A stretch of 64,000 nucleotides of DNA from Alkaliphilus peptidifermentans DSM 18978 (GCF_900101495.1 NZ_FMUS01000009.1:1-64000), one strand, 5' to 3'; positions 1-10,633 are shown, numbered from the stretch's first letter. Made by a program: numbers and translations. Notes: generated from the letters alone by a model not told the origin.

Positions 1-7
1 CTATACT

Positions 8-481
8 CTAATATTTTTTAATAATATCCGGTACATCGCTTAATACTAGCCTTCCGTATACATCTTCATTTACTGTAATTACTGGTGCTAAACCACAGGC
101 CCCTATACATCTTGTCGCTTCTAATGTGAATTTTCCATCCTCTGATGTTTTTCCTACACCTGTCTTTGTCAATTCGCTTATTTTGTCTAGAATAGGCTGT
201 GCATTTCTTACATAACAGGCTGTTCCCATACATACTCCGATAACAAACTCACCCCTTGGTTCTAGGGTAAACTGGGAGTAAAAGGTTACTACTCCATAGA
301 TTTCGCTTAATGATATCATTAATTCATCTGATATCACTTTTTGTACCTCTAGGGGCACATATCCGAAAATCTTCTGGGCTTCATGAAGTACTGGCATTAG
401 TGCGCCTTTTTTAGTCTTGTGTTCCTGAATTACTTCATTTAGCTTTTGAAAATTCTCTTCTGTTAATTGATTCTTTGCCAT
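8..481 (-). CDS. nuoE: NuoE/HydC-type [2Fe-2S] thioredoxin-like subunit
   Basis: 157 residues. The protein has the 24-kDa subunit fold seen in complex I and in NAD-linked multimeric hydrogenases: an N-terminal helical part (about residues 8-70), then a thioredoxin-like [2Fe-2S] domain. The four cluster ligands are visible as Cys84, Cys89, Cys125 and Cys129 (GVCMGTAC and RCIGACG). The family passes electrons between NAD(H)/flavin and iron-sulphur partners. AAGGAGGAATCATATC precedes the ATG. The partner genes (NuoF/HydB-like and a catalytic subunit) would lie to the left, outside the window, so hydrogenase, formate dehydrogenase or another bifurcating complex cannot be told apart. Family call sure, complex unknown. 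Confidence 0.93.
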   Translation of the reverse strand: MAKNQLTEENFQKLNEVIQEHKTKKGALMPVLHEAQKIFGYVPLEVQKVISDELMISLSEIYGVVTFYSQFTLEPRGEFVIGVCMGTACYVRNAQPILDKISELTKTGVGKTSEDGKFTLEATRCIGACGLAPVITVNEDVYGRLVLSDVPDIIKKY

Positions 482-831
482 GATATGATTCCTCCTTGAA
501 GAAAATTGTATGTTAAATTTTTAACACAAATATGCCAATTAAAATGGATAATATGTAAAATTATCCGTTTATTTTTTAAAATATTCATACAATTCATATA
601 ATTTATCACAATCAAAAGTTGATTTAACAACACCTTTATTATACATTATAAAGCAAAATTATTCAATTGTTAATTTGTATTAATTATTAATTATTTGTTA
701 TTTTTTTAACATTAATTTACAGTCACTAATAATAATTATTAATGAGAGATATACAAAAACCTCCTTTCATTTCTTTACTCAACAAAAAAATTAAAAGGAG
801 GTTTATCTCATTTTTTATCTATTACACAAAA
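482..831. other. AT-rich intergenic region between nuoE and hprK
   Basis: About 350 bases, very AT-rich, with no open frame that looks coding. It should hold the promoter of the nuoE transcript, which reads leftwards, and it contains the terminator of the hprK transcript near its right end. I could not pick a convincing -35/-10 pair. Confidence 0.6.
757..804 (-). terminator. Terminator of the uvrC-pspC-hprK transcript
   Basis: Perfect 11-bp arms AAACCTCCTTT (757-767) and AAAGGAGGTTT (794-804) enclose a 26-nt loop just after the hprK stop codon. On the minus strand the second arm runs into TTTTTGTAT, a short U-tract. The loop is long for an intrinsic terminator, but the position fits one. Confidence 0.7.
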
Positions 832-1764
832 TTATTTGTCTTTGCCTTCAGATGACAATTGATTCATTAATCGTTCATTAAATTCCTTTGCAGCATGATA
901 TCCCATTTCTTTTTGACGATGATTTCTTGCTGCAACTTCAATAAGTAAAGCTATGTTTCTAGCTGGTTTTATTGGAATAGTAACTTCAGCAACATTCATA
1001 CCTAGTATTTCTCTATAGTTATCATCTAACCCTAAACGATCATAGTTTTTATTGTTCTCCCACTCTTCTAGGTGAATGATTAGATTAACTGGAGTGCTTT
1101 CCTTTATTGCACTAACTCCAAAGAGACTTTTGATATCCATAATTCCAATACCCCGAACCTCCATCATATGTCGGATTATTTGGGGTGCTGTCCCTATTAA
1201 TGCTTCTTGACCAATTCTTCTTATTTCCACTGAATCGTCTGCAACAAGAAGATGTCCTCTTTTTATAAGTTCAACTGCTGTTTCACTTTTACCTATTCCA
1301 CTTTTGCCTGTTATCAGAACTCCAACACCATAAATATCCATCAAAACACCATGTAGTACAACTGTAGGAGCCAGCTTATCCTCAAGGTAATTGGCTAGTT
1401 TATTGATAAGCTTTGTTGTATTTCTATGGCTTCTAAGAATTTTTCTTTTGTTTTTATCTGCTGCCACCATTATTTCTTCGTATACCTCTAAATTTCTACT
1501 AATAATTAAGCATGGAATATCATAGGATAATAGTTTGTCAATTCTTTCTTTTCTGATCTCACCAGTTAATGTACTTAAATACTGATGCTCCACCTTGCCT
1601 ATTATTTGGATTCTTTCATATGCAAAATAGTCAAAGAAGCCTGCAAGCTGTATTCCTGGTCGGTTCAGCTCCATGGTTGTTATATGTCTAATTTCATGTA
1701 GAGGGTGATTAATCTCCTCTAATTTTAAATCCTCAATCATATTTTTAACGGTTATTGATTTCAT
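832..1764 (-). CDS. hprK: HPr kinase/phosphorylase
   Basis: 310 residues, the usual length. It phosphorylates and dephosphorylates HPr on Ser46 in response to ATP, phosphate and glycolytic intermediates, driving CcpA-dependent carbon catabolite repression. Seen: P-loop GKSGIGKS at residues 153-160, conserved His138, the Asp176-Asp177 pair, and the family signature MEVRGIGIMD at 201-210. The N-terminal half (1-130) is the typical HPrK N domain. CAAGGAGG lies upstream of the ATG. It is the last gene of a minus-strand run uvrC-pspC-hprK; closeness of uvrC and hprK is common in Clostridia. Confidence 0.97.
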   Translation of the reverse strand: MKSITVKNMIEDLKLEEINHPLHEIRHITTMELNRPGIQLAGFFDYFAYERIQIIGKVEHQYLSTLTGEIRKERIDKLLSYDIPCLIISRNLEVYEEIMVAADKNKRKILRSHRNTTKLINKLANYLEDKLAPTVVLHGVLMDIYGVGVLITGKSGIGKSETAVELIKRGHLLVADDSVEIRRIGQEALIGTAPQIIRHMMEVRGIGIMDIKSLFGVSAIKESTPVNLIIHLEEWENNKNYDRLGLDDNYREILGMNVAEVTIPIKPARNIALLIEVAARNHRQKEMGYHAAKEFNERLMNQLSSEGKDK

Positions 1765-1794
1765 ATTTCCTCCTTGGTAGCTGATGGCATTAAT

Positions 1795-1986
1795 TTAATA
1801 CTTAGGCATAATAGCTGCTGCAATGATATAGGCTATTATACCGCCTAAACCAGCACTAAAAATTGTCAGCACAACCCAACCTAATCGAATAAGTGTAGAG
1901 TCAACATCAAAATATTCTGCTATTCCTCCGCATACACCTGAAAGCTTTTTATCAATTTGTGATAACCTTAGTCTTTTCTGTTCCAT
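1795..1986 (-). CDS. Small PspC-domain membrane protein
   Basis: 63 residues, one PspC domain. The N-terminus carries the family's typical KLSGVCGGIAEYFDVD stretch (residues 14-29), followed by a hydrophobic membrane segment (about 36-60). The family was named after phage-shock protein C; in Firmicutes such minimal versions are common and their role is mostly unknown, perhaps envelope-stress sensing. AAAAAGGGGAG precedes the ATG. It sits 74 nt after uvrC and 30 nt before hprK, so all three are probably cotranscribed. Confidence 0.9.
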   Translation of the reverse strand: MEQKRLRLSQIDKKLSGVCGGIAEYFDVDSTLIRLGWVVLTIFSAGLGGIIAYIIAAAIMPKY

Positions 1987-2060
1987 AGTAATCTCCCCTT
2001 TTTATAGTACTTAAATATTTTTATACCAATTAATACGTCCCTAGCTTTAAAAAGTCTACC

Positions 2061-3920
2061 TTATTTTTTAAAGAAATCTATAATTTCCTCTGCATTTCCT
2101 TTAGTTATACCTTTAACCTCTTGAAGTTGATCTATATTTGCACCTTTTATACTATCAATACTCTTAAAATGCTTCATCAAGGCTTTTCGTTTTGCTTCAC
2201 CAATGCCTTTAATTTCCTCCAGCTCTGACTTAAGCATATCCTTTTTTCTTAATGTTTTATGATATGCTATGGCAAAGCGATGAACTTCTTCTTGAATCCT
2301 ATAGATGAATCTAAACAAATCTGTATGCTTATTAAGAATGATCTCTTCTCCCATAAAAGCAATACCTCTAGTTCGATGTCTGTTATCTTTAATCATACCA
2401 CATACAGGAATCTTAACATCTAGATTATTCAGAACCTTTTCAACGCTTGAAACCTGTCCGAATCCGCCATCCACCATTATTAAATCTGGAAACACCATAA
2501 ACTTACCATCATTAATCTGAAGCTTACCTTCTATTATTTCATTGGTTTCATCTATTCCCCGTTGAAACCGTCTTTTTATTATTTCCTCAAGGCTACCATA
2601 ATCATTGGGTCCTTCTATGGTTTTGATTTTGAATCTTCTATAGTCCTTATGTTTTGCTTTACCCTCATGGAATACCACCATAGACCCAACAGATTGAACT
2701 CCTTGAGTATTGGAAATATCATAGGCTTCAATACGTGCTGGGGGAGCATCTAGCCTCAACAAATTCTGAAGTTCGCTTATAATTGATATTTTTTTATTTT
2801 GAGGAATGCTTTTTGTTAGTTGTATTAATGAAATAACTGCATTCTTTTTAACCATTTCAAGAAGATTTTTTTTATCTCCCCTATGGGGCACCTTTATAGA
2901 TACTTTCTTGCCTTTTTTCTTCTTCAACCACTCTTCTATAATATCCTTATCTAGTATATCTTCTTCCACAAGTATTTCTTTTGGTATAAAGGAAACATTA
3001 CTATAGAATTGTTTTATGAATGCTGATAGTATTTCTCCTTTACTTTCCTCTTGATTAGCATTAAGATCATAATGCTCTCTATGAATAAGCTTTCCTTCTC
3101 TAATAAAGAAAACCTGCACGCAAGTCACCTCTTCATTGCTTGCTAATCCAATTACATCCTGATCAAAGGACTGATCTGTTACTATTTTTTGTTTTTCAAG
3201 AGTACTATCTAAAGACCTTAGCTGATCCCTAAATAATGCCGCCTTTTCATAATTTAGTTCCATCGAAGCTTCATTCATTTTCTTCTTTAATCGCTTTATT
3301 AACTCCTCCTGCTTGCCTCCAAGTATTAGAAGTATCTCATCAATCATTTGGGTGTAATCTTCTTTATATATGTTCCCTTTACATGGTCCAATACATTTTT
3401 TTATATGATAGTTTAAGCAGGGTCTTTCTTTTTTTTCTATCATTCTTGTTATATTCTTCTTACATGTTCTTATGGGATACATACGATGAATTATATCTAG
3501 AGTTTCATTCAGAGCACTTATATTAGTATATGGCCCAAAGTATCTGTTTTTATCTTTTTGAATGTTACGAGTTTTTAATACCCTAGGGTATTCTTCACTT
3601 ACTGAAACCTTAATATAGGGATAGGTTTTATCATCCCTTAGCAGCACATTATACTTTGGCCTATTTTTTTTTATAAGATTACATTCCAGTATTAAAGCTT
3701 CAAGCTCAGTATCTGTAACAATATATTCAAAAAAGCTTATATGGGAAACCATAGCTTGAACCTTTGGAGGATGATTTTTTGCTGACTGAAAGTATTGTCG
3801 CACTCTATTTTTTAATGATATAGCTTTTCCCACATATATTACATCGTCTTCTTTGTTTTTCATAATATATACGCCAGGCTTATTAGGTAATAATTTTAAT
3901 TGTTCTTGAATGTTAAACAT
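2061..3920 (-). CDS. uvrC: Excinuclease ABC subunit C
   Basis: 619 residues, full length. UvrC makes the 3' and 5' incisions flanking a lesion marked by UvrAB. Seen in order: GIY-YIG nuclease domain from about residue 14 (PGVYIMK then YVGKA), a Cys-rich stretch with CLNYHIKKCIGPCKG, a UVR motif near residues 200-235 that contacts UvrB, the RNase H-like second nuclease (AYDISNTQG, MVDGGFGQ, then a conserved His in HRFAIAYH), and C-terminal helix-hairpin-helix repeats (IKGIGEAKRKALMKHF). AAAGGGAGC precedes the ATG. It is not beside uvrBA, which is usual for Firmicutes. Confidence 0.98.
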   Translation of the reverse strand: MFNIQEQLKLLPNKPGVYIMKNKEDDVIYVGKAISLKNRVRQYFQSAKNHPPKVQAMVSHISFFEYIVTDTELEALILECNLIKKNRPKYNVLLRDDKTYPYIKVSVSEEYPRVLKTRNIQKDKNRYFGPYTNISALNETLDIIHRMYPIRTCKKNITRMIEKKERPCLNYHIKKCIGPCKGNIYKEDYTQMIDEILLILGGKQEELIKRLKKKMNEASMELNYEKAALFRDQLRSLDSTLEKQKIVTDQSFDQDVIGLASNEEVTCVQVFFIREGKLIHREHYDLNANQEESKGEILSAFIKQFYSNVSFIPKEILVEEDILDKDIIEEWLKKKKGKKVSIKVPHRGDKKNLLEMVKKNAVISLIQLTKSIPQNKKISIISELQNLLRLDAPPARIEAYDISNTQGVQSVGSMVVFHEGKAKHKDYRRFKIKTIEGPNDYGSLEEIIKRRFQRGIDETNEIIEGKLQINDGKFMVFPDLIMVDGGFGQVSSVEKVLNNLDVKIPVCGMIKDNRHRTRGIAFMGEEIILNKHTDLFRFIYRIQEEVHRFAIAYHKTLRKKDMLKSELEEIKGIGEAKRKALMKHFKSIDSIKGANIDQLQEVKGITKGNAEEIIDFFKK

Positions 3921-4179
3921 CTTCTATGCTCCCTTTAACTTGAAGTTTCTTCTTGCTGGATACACCTTCTATTATATTGTACCATTTTTATTCTATATCC
4001 TACCATCATTTCACCAATTTGAAATTAGTAGATTATTGAGTATTATTTTCCTTTTCTATTTACAGTAATGTTAATGCTTTTGTTCTTTGCTTTAGTAGTA
4101 TCAAAATTTAAAAAGTTGAATATTTATTTTGATATTGACAATACTTTAAATAAAATAACTATTTGGAGGGAAAACTAAT

Positions 4180-4728
4180 ATGTTAAAAAAAGCACTTATC
4201 ATATTATTAATATCATTATTTTTAGTAAACATATCAAGCAGCTGGGGAAGCACAGAGTTTTATGAGATTAAAGCCTATATAAATGATATCAAAATACTTT
4301 TGGGTGAAGATCAAATTCTCTCTGGAAATGAATCCTTCATTTATAAAAACAAAATTTTTGTTTCATTAAGGGATTTGTCTGAATTGCTACAATACAATAT
4401 AGAATGGGATGAAACAAACCGAGAAGTCGTACTTTCAGAAGCCTATACTAAAGTAGAACCTTGTAATCCTTTTAATGGTGAAGCCTTTATTTATGGTCAG
4501 ATTTTAAAAATTGATCGAGAAAGCAACTTATTACACATTGAGCAGCACCTAGATCATAATAGTCGAGAAATATTTGAAGCCTTGCCTGTCTTAGAGGATG
4601 CAGTTATTATAATGCAGCGGAATAATCAAGAAATGGCTGTGTATTTTGACGATTTACGCGTTGGTGATGTTGTTGGTATAATTGTAAATGAACAAAATAA
4701 AGTGCGAGCTGTTATAATAGATATTTAG
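4180..4728 (+). CDS. Exported protein with a copper-amine-oxidase-like N-terminal domain
   Basis: 182 residues. A signal peptide is clear (Lys at 3-5, hydrophobic 6-19, likely cleavage after SSSWGS). Residues about 27-90 look like the small domain named after copper amine oxidase N-terminus, frequent in exported clostridial proteins: an IKAYINDIKILLG strand and a FVSLRDLSELLQYNIEWD stretch. The C-terminal half has no recognised motif and no catalytic residues I can name. TTTGGAGGGAAAAC precedes the ATG. It stands alone on the plus strand, divergent from uvrC and convergent with the PilZ gene. An enzymatic copper role is not implied. Confidence 0.8.
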   Translation: MLKKALIILLISLFLVNISSSWGSTEFYEIKAYINDIKILLGEDQILSGNESFIYKNKIFVSLRDLSELLQYNIEWDETNREVVLSEAYTKVEPCNPFNGEAFIYGQILKIDRESNLLHIEQHLDHNSREIFEALPVLEDAVIIMQRNNQEMAVYFDDLRVGDVVGIIVNEQNKVRAVIIDI

Positions 4729-4753
4729 CATCATTTTTAAATTTAGGATCATT

Positions 4754-4788
4754 AAAACCAGCTACAAAGTGAATGTAGCTGGTTTTTT
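4754..4788. terminator. Bidirectional terminator between convergent genes
   Basis: AAAACCAGCTACA and TGTAGCTGGTTTT form a 13-bp stem with a 7-nt loop, followed by T on the plus strand and preceded by A, so it can act in both directions. It sits between the plus-strand exported protein gene and the minus-strand PilZ gene. Confidence 0.92.
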
Positions 4789-4829
4789 CATATGCCCACT
4801 AAAAAGAATGAGTAATATCCCATTATTAC

Positions 4830-5459
4830 CTACTTTCTTTTGTGCTTTAATTGTTCCTTTGAACAATAGGAAATAATACGTTGACGATCATTATCGCTTA
4901 ATGCAATAAATTCACAACCAATGTTACGACTTTGATTATTTTCATTTTCTGTATTTCTTAATACTTTGCAAGTTAGTAAAATTGATGCTCCATTAATATC
5001 CAACTCAAATACAATAACAGTTCCTATTGGGATAGACAATGATGTGTTTAGCAATACTCCCCCTCCACTAATATCTTTTAGTGTAGCGGGAAAAAATTTA
5101 GTGTTTTCTACCCTTCGATCATTAATGCCAATCAAATAGCACTCAACCTCTTTATCCACTGCTATTCGTACATATTTCCTTCTTTGAAGTATTTCAATGT
5201 TATTATTTGAAGGTATTTCTATAAATAACAAATCATTTTCAAATCCATGAATTGTACTATTAATGACACAAACTTTTTTTTCATTAGGTATTGTACATTT
5301 GACTTTTCTTGGTTCATTTTGCACATACTTACCATCTATCTTCACAACAAAGAATTTCTTATCTACCAAATGAATTTTTCCCCAAAAGGAAAGATATGGG
5401 GGAATAACATCTATTTCCAACTTTATTGCAGCATCCTTACTAATAAAGGCACCAGACAT
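4830..5459 (-). CDS. PilZ-domain c-di-GMP-binding protein, YpfA/YcgR-like
   Basis: 209 residues. The N-terminal half (about 1-95) resembles the YcgR-N-type flagellar brake domain of Bacillus YpfA. The C-terminal PilZ domain starts with the c-di-GMP-binding RRKYVRI motif near residue 92 and continues with DISGGGVLLNTS, which fits the (D/N)xSxxG half of the signature. Both halves of the ligand site are therefore present. Such proteins damp flagellar rotation or regulate exopolysaccharide when c-di-GMP rises. ATAGGAGGAGATATA precedes the ATG. It lies 58 bases beyond the uvrA stop region, in the same direction, and may be read through from uvrBA. Confidence 0.9.
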   Translation of the reverse strand: MSGAFISKDAAIKLEIDVIPPYLSFWGKIHLVDKKFFVVKIDGKYVQNEPRKVKCTIPNEKKVCVINSTIHGFENDLLFIEIPSNNNIEILQRRKYVRIAVDKEVECYLIGINDRRVENTKFFPATLKDISGGGVLLNTSLSIPIGTVIVFELDINGASILLTCKVLRNTENENNQSRNIGCEFIALSDNDRQRIISYCSKEQLKHKRK

Positions 5460-5517
5460 TATATCTCCTCCTATAATACAGTGGTAGTTTAATAATACAT
5501 AATATAAAAAAATTTTT

Positions 5518-8382
5518 CTATAGTATTATTTTCTTATTTACCTTCATTGATGGGTATAATACCTGTTGGAGAAAGTGACCTGTATATGACTCTTTAACAT
5601 TAACCAAATCCTCCGGCTTACCTTCTGCGACTATTTCGCCTCCCTTAATACCTCCCTCTGGACCAAGGTCAATGATATGATCGGCGGTTTTTATTACATC
5701 TAAATTATGTTCAATCACAAGTACAGTATTACCAGAATCTACTAGTTTATGCAGTACATCAATTAATCTATGAACGTCAGCAAAATGGAGTCCAGTTGTG
5801 GGTTCATCTAGTATATATAGGGTTTTTCCTGTACTTCTTTTACTAAGTTCTGAGGCTAGCTTAATTCGTTGGGCCTCTCCTCCTGATAGCTGTGTAGAGG
5901 GTTGTCCTAGTTTGACGTAGCCTAAACCTACTTCATATAGAGTTTCTAGCTTTCGTTTTATCTTGGGGATATTCTCAAAAAATACTAATGCTTCCTCTAC
6001 ATTCATATTTAATACATCAGATATAGTTTTTCCTTTATATTTAACATCTAAAGTCTCTCTATTATATCTTTTTCCTTTACATACCTCACAGGGCACATAT
6101 ACATCTGGAAGAAAATGCATCTCTATTTTAATAATGCCATCTCCATTACATGCCTCACACCGGCCTCCCTTTAAATTAAAACTAAAGCGTCCTTTTTGAT
6201 ATCCCCTCATTTTAGCTTGTGGTGTTTGTGCAAATACATCTCTGATTTCGTCAAAGACGCCTGTATAGGTTGCGGGATTTGACCTGGGTGTTCTTCCTAT
6301 TGGTGATTGATCTATTTCTATTACTTTATCCATATACTCCAGACCATGTATAGATTTATGATTTCCTGGTCTTGCCTTTGCTCCGTTAAGCTCATTAGCT
6401 ATTTTCTTATAAAGTATATCATTAATTAATGTACTTTTACCCGATCCAGATACTCCAGTTACACAGGTAAATACACCCATTGGTATGCTTACATCAATAT
6501 TTTTCAGGTTATTTTCCTGGGCACCCTTTATTTCTATCCATTTACCATTGGGCAGTCTTCTTTTTAAAGGTATTTCAATTCTTCTCCTACCACTTAAATA
6601 TTGTCCTGTAATAGATTCATGACAATTAATGATATCTTCTACAGTTCCCTGGGCCACAATCTCTCCTCCATGGATACCTGCTAAAGGGCCTATATCAATA
6701 ACATGATCGGCATGATACATTGTATCTTCATCATGTTCGACAACAATAACTGTGTTTCCTATGTCTGTAAGATGTCTTAAGGTTTTTAGTAATCTCTCAT
6801 TATCACGCTGATGTAGCCCTATACTTGGTTCGTCAAGTATATATAGTACGCCTACTAAGCTTGATCCAATCTGGGTTGCTAATCTAATCCTCTGTGATTC
6901 ACCACCAGAAAGGGTGCCTGCTGTTCTTGATAGGGTAAGATAATCTAACCCCACATCCATCAAAAATGTTAACCTAGCCTTTATCTCCTTCAAAATCTGT
7001 GCAGCTATGGTACTTTTACGTTTATCTAATGTAAGATTCTCAAAAAAATCTTTTAAATCTCCTATCGACATTTCTGTAACTTCATGAATGTTTTTATCAC
7101 CAACAGTTACAGCTAGAATTACATCCTTAAGACGAGCCCCATTACACACATCACAGGGACTTTCACTCATAAATTCTTCAATCTTCTCACGGATATAGTC
7201 AGAGCTTGTTTCTCGATAACGTCTTTCAAGATTAGGTATAATTCCTTCAAATGCAGCAGTATAAACCCTATTGCCACCGTATTTGGACTCATATTCAAAT
7301 GATACCATTTTGTCACTACTGCCATATAGTAGGTCATTAATAAATTCTGTCGGCAAGTTTTTGATGGGTGTATCTAGGTCTGCTTTATATTGTTCTGCTA
7401 AGCTCTCCATCATTTTAAAATAATAGGTATTCTCTGAATTTCCATTCGATCCGGCCCAAGGTTCTACACCACCCTGTCGAATGCTTAATTTCTTATTAGG
7501 TATAACTAACTCAGGATCAACAACCTTCTTATGACCAATACCATTACATGCATTACATGCACCGAATGGACTATTGAAGGAAAACATCCTTGGCGACATG
7601 TCTTCTATTCCTATTCCGTGCTCTGGACATGCGAATTTTGTAGAAAAAAGTATTTCTTCCTTATCAATAACATCAACAATTATTAAACCTTCAGTAAGCT
7701 TTAAAACTGTTTCAATGGAGTCTGCCAATCGTTGATGGGAATCTTCCTTCAATACAATCCGATCTACAACTACCTCTATATTATGTTTTTTAGTCTTAGT
7801 AAGTTTGATTTCCTCCTGTAAATCCATAACTAATCCATCAATCCTTACTCTGACAAAGCCTTCCTTCTTAATTTCCTCCAATATCTTTTGATGCTCACCC
7901 TTTTTCCCTCTTATGATAGGAGCCAATAATTGAAGCTTTACTCCTAACCCCAGTTCCATAATTTTATCTACAATCTGTTCTACTGTCATTTGTGTTATCT
8001 CTATATTACATACTGGACAATGGGGTATGCCGATTCTAGCATATAATAATCTTAGGTAATCATATATCTCTGTAACCGTCCCCACGGTAGAACGAGGGTT
8101 TTTGCTGGTGGTCTTTTGATCTATTGAAATGGCTGGTGACAGACCTTCTATATATTCTACATCTGGCTTTTCCATTTGACCTAAAAACTGCCTTGCATAG
8201 GAAGATAAGCTTTCAATGTATCGTCTTTGACCCTCTGCATAAATAGTGTCGAAGGCTAAGGAAGACTTCCCTGATCCCGACAATCCAGTCAAAACAACAA
8301 ATTTATCTCTGGGTATTTCTAAATCTATATTTTTTAAATTGTGCTCCTTTGCACCTCTAATTATTATTTTATCCCTTGCCAC
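5518..8382 (-). CDS. uvrA: Excinuclease ABC subunit A
   Basis: 954 residues, full length. UvrA is the damage-scanning ABC ATPase dimer of nucleotide excision repair. Seen: first Walker A GLSGSGKS at 33-40, first zinc site beginning CPEH (Cys-x2-His rather than Cys-x2-Cys) and ending CNACNG, ABC signature TLSGGESQR, second Walker [10 protein letters not shown] near 640, second zinc module with CEACNGDG and CEVCKG, second signature QLSGGEAQR and [12 protein letters not shown]. The start is GTG behind GATGAGGTGTAAAT. The gene follows uvrB by 15 bases. Confidence 0.98.
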   Translation of the reverse strand: MARDKIIIRGAKEHNLKNIDLEIPRDKFVVLTGLSGSGKSSLAFDTIYAEGQRRYIESLSSYARQFLGQMEKPDVEYIEGLSPAISIDQKTTSKNPRSTVGTVTEIYDYLRLLYARIGIPHCPVCNIEITQMTVEQIVDKIMELGLGVKLQLLAPIIRGKKGEHQKILEEIKKEGFVRVRIDGLVMDLQEEIKLTKTKKHNIEVVVDRIVLKEDSHQRLADSIETVLKLTEGLIIVDVIDKEEILFSTKFACPEHGIGIEDMSPRMFSFNSPFGACNACNGIGHKKVVDPELVIPNKKLSIRQGGVEPWAGSNGNSENTYYFKMMESLAEQYKADLDTPIKNLPTEFINDLLYGSSDKMVSFEYESKYGGNRVYTAAFEGIIPNLERRYRETSSDYIREKIEEFMSESPCDVCNGARLKDVILAVTVGDKNIHEVTEMSIGDLKDFFENLTLDKRKSTIAAQILKEIKARLTFLMDVGLDYLTLSRTAGTLSGGESQRIRLATQIGSSLVGVLYILDEPSIGLHQRDNERLLKTLRHLTDIGNTVIVVEHDEDTMYHADHVIDIGPLAGIHGGEIVAQGTVEDIINCHESITGQYLSGRRRIEIPLKRRLPNGKWIEIKGAQENNLKNIDVSIPMGVFTCVTGVSGSGKSTLINDILYKKIANELNGAKARPGNHKSIHGLEYMDKVIEIDQSPIGRTPRSNPATYTGVFDEIRDVFAQTPQAKMRGYQKGRFSFNLKGGRCEACNGDGIIKIEMHFLPDVYVPCEVCKGKRYNRETLDVKYKGKTISDVLNMNVEEALVFFENIPKIKRKLETLYEVGLGYVKLGQPSTQLSGGEAQRIKLASELSKRSTGKTLYILDEPTTGLHFADVHRLIDVLHKLVDSGNTVLVIEHNLDVIKTADHIIDLGPEGGIKGGEIVAEGKPEDLVNVKESYTGHFLQQVLYPSMKVNKKIIL

Positions 8383-8397
8383 ATTTACACCTCATCT

Positions 8398-10374
8398 TTA
8401 ATGATTTTGTTTTTGTATGTTTTTAATTCTATCTCTTAATTCTGCTGCCCGCTCAAATTCCAATCCTTCTGCAGCCTTATACATTTCTATTTCTAGCTCA
8501 CGTATAGTTTTTTCTACCTGGTCCTTAGAAAGCTTTTGTTTTTTGTCGAATTTATACTCTTCTGCATCCTCAGCCACCTTAGTTCCCTCAATAACCTCTC
8601 TTACCTTCTTTATAATTGATTTCGGCTCTATATTATTATCTATATTATGTTGATGCTGTATTTTTCTTCTTCTATCCGTTTCGTTAATAGCCTTTTCCAT
8701 AGAATTAGTAATTTTGTCTGCATAAAGTATTACCTTACCTTCAACATTACGGGCTGCCCTACCTATTGTCTGAATTAATGATGTCTCAGACCTTAAAAAG
8801 CCTTCCTTATCTGCATCTAAAATAGCAACTAGAGCAACCTCCGGTATATCCAAGCCTTCCCTTAATAGGTTAATACCCACCAGCACATCAAATACACCTA
8901 ACCTTAAATCTCGAATTATTTCCATTCTTTCGATGGTATTAATATCCGAATGTAAATATCTAACTGCAATATCCATATCCTTCATGTAGTTAGTTAAATC
9001 CTCGGACATTTTTTTAGTAAGGGTTGTCACCATTACCCGTTGTTTTTTAGTTATTCTTTGATGTATTTCACCCAACAGGTTATCGATTTGCCCCTTTACT
9101 GGGCGAACTTCAACCACCGGGTCTAAAAGGCCAGTTGGTCTTATAATCTGCTCCACTACAGGACCATCCTTCTCTAATTCATATGGACCAGGTGTGGCGC
9201 TAACATAAAGAATTTGATTCACTAAAGCTTCAAATTCTGAAAATTGAAGAGGACGATTATCCAAAGCTGAAGGCAATCTAAATCCATAATCTATTAGGGT
9301 TCCCTTCCTTGATCTATCTCCGTTATACATACCTCGTACCTGAGGTATAGTTACGTGGGATTCATCTACAATTGTTAGATAATCCTTAGGAAAGTAATCC
9401 ATAAGAGTATGGGGGCGACTGCCTTCCTTTCGTCCTGTTAAGTGTCTGGAGTAGTTCTCTATACCCTGGCAAAAGCCAACCTCCCTTAGCATTTCTATAT
9501 CATATAGAGTACGTTGCTGCAGCCGTTGTGCCTCCACCAGCTTATCTGAGTCATGCAGAAATCTAACCCGCTCCTCTAGCTCTTCTTCGATTCTCTTTAT
9601 TGCCAGTTCGAGCTTATCTGATCCAGTTGCATAATGGGAGGCAGGGAAAATGGATATGTGCTTTCTTTGTCCAATAATTTCACCTGTTAAGGCATTAACT
9701 TCAGTTATTTTTTCTATCTCATCTCCAAAAAAATCTACTCGAATTGCATTCTCTGAAGATGATGCAGGAAAAATCTCTACAACATCCCCTCGCACTCTAA
9801 AGGCTCCCCTTACAAAATTTATATCATTTCTTTCATACTGTATATTAATTAATTGCCTTAAAACCTCGTCTCTATCTTTTTGCATTCCAGGTCTTAAGGA
9901 AACTGTTAGTTTTTTGTATTCTTCTGGATCTCCCAAGCCATATATGCAGGATACACTGGCTACAACAATTACATCTCTTCTTTCAAGCAGAGAGGATGTT
10001 GCTGAATGCCTTAGCTTATCAATTTCTTCGTTTATAGAGGCATCCTTTTCAATATAGGTATCAGAGTGAACAACATAGGCCTCTGGCTGATAATAATCGT
10101 AGTAGCTGACAAAATACTCAACAGCATTTTCTGGAAAAAACTCCTTAAACTCACTACATAATTGAGCTGCTAAGGTTTTATTGTGGGCGATAACTAATGT
10201 CGGTTTTTGAAGGTTCTGTATAATATTAGCCATAGTAAAGGTTTTTCCTGAGCCTGTAACACCCAATAAGGTCTGATGTCTATTGTTTTTTAGAATGCTT
10301 TCTTCCAATGATTTAATTGCCTTAGGTTGATCCCCGGTTGGCGAATAATCTGATTGCAATTTGAATTTTTCCAT
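8398..10374 (-). CDS. uvrB: Excinuclease ABC subunit B
   Basis: 658 residues, full length. UvrB is loaded by UvrA, verifies the lesion with its beta-hairpin and recruits UvrC. Seen: Walker A GVTGSGKT at 38-45, the beta-hairpin [11 protein letters not shown] around residue 92-103, helicase motifs including TIVDESH (DEAD-like box), [15 protein letters not shown] and QTIGRAARN, and the C-terminal UVR helix pair (about 618-655) that docks on UvrC. It is first in a uvrB-uvrA unit behind a strong promoter and a LexA box, so damage induction is expected. Confidence 0.98.
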   Translation of the reverse strand: MEKFKLQSDYSPTGDQPKAIKSLEESILKNNRHQTLLGVTGSGKTFTMANIIQNLQKPTLVIAHNKTLAAQLCSEFKEFFPENAVEYFVSYYDYYQPEAYVVHSDTYIEKDASINEEIDKLRHSATSSLLERRDVIVVASVSCIYGLGDPEEYKKLTVSLRPGMQKDRDEVLRQLINIQYERNDINFVRGAFRVRGDVVEIFPASSSENAIRVDFFGDEIEKITEVNALTGEIIGQRKHISIFPASHYATGSDKLELAIKRIEEELEERVRFLHDSDKLVEAQRLQQRTLYDIEMLREVGFCQGIENYSRHLTGRKEGSRPHTLMDYFPKDYLTIVDESHVTIPQVRGMYNGDRSRKGTLIDYGFRLPSALDNRPLQFSEFEALVNQILYVSATPGPYELEKDGPVVEQIIRPTGLLDPVVEVRPVKGQIDNLLGEIHQRITKKQRVMVTTLTKKMSEDLTNYMKDMDIAVRYLHSDINTIERMEIIRDLRLGVFDVLVGINLLREGLDIPEVALVAILDADKEGFLRSETSLIQTIGRAARNVEGKVILYADKITNSMEKAINETDRRRKIQHQHNIDNNIEPKSIIKKVREVIEGTKVAEDAEEYKFDKKQKLSKDQVEKTIRELEIEMYKAAEGLEFERAAELRDRIKNIQKQNH

Positions 10375-10394
10375 ACTTTTACCCCACAGTTCTT

Positions 10395-10532
10395 TATAAT
10401 TAAAAGTTAAGAGTTAATAGTTAAGAGCTTAATAGTTAAGAGTTAAGAATTAAGAATTAAGAGTTAAGAGTTAAGATAATTCCTAAATATTCTTTACCTT
10501 TTAACTCTTAATTCGTCACTTATAATTCTTCA
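10395..10532. repeat. AT-rich array of TTAAGAGTTAAGA-type repeats with inverted copies
   Basis: From about 10400 to 10477 the sequence repeats variants of AGTTAAGAGTTAAGAATTAAG. At 10498-10530 the complement appears (TTTTAACTCTTAATTC), so a transcript or single strand could fold into a long AT stem. It lies in the uvrB leader, between the LexA-controlled promoter and the start codon. No coding potential. Confidence 0.75.
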
Positions 10533-10583
10533 TTGCCCTATATATTATATCATATTAAGTTTACATAATTAAGCTTTTATTCG

Positions 10584-10597
10584 AGAACGTTTGTTCG
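10584..10597 (-). promoter_or_regulatory. LexA (SOS) box upstream of uvrB
   Basis: On the minus strand the site reads CGAACAAACGTTCT, matching the Gram-positive LexA box CGAACnnnnGTTC. It starts 7 bases after the -10 element of the uvrB promoter, where bound LexA would block the polymerase. This fits the known SOS control of uvrBA in Firmicutes. Confidence 0.85.
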
Positions 10598-10604
10598 TAC
10601 ATCT

Positions 10605-10633
10605 ATTATACTTCTACATATAATGATTGTCAA
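10605..10633 (-). promoter_or_regulatory. Sigma-A-type promoter of uvrB-uvrA
   Basis: A consensus pair on the minus strand: TTGACA (10633-10628), a 17-bp spacer and TATAAT (10610-10605). The uvrB start is about 230 bases downstream, so the leader is long and contains the AT-rich repeat array. Confidence 0.85.

Noticed and set aside
9650-10057. Plus-strand open frame of 135 codons inside uvrB
   Set aside because: Ser/Leu-rich product typical of antisense to an acidic coding region; uvrB on the other strand is certain.
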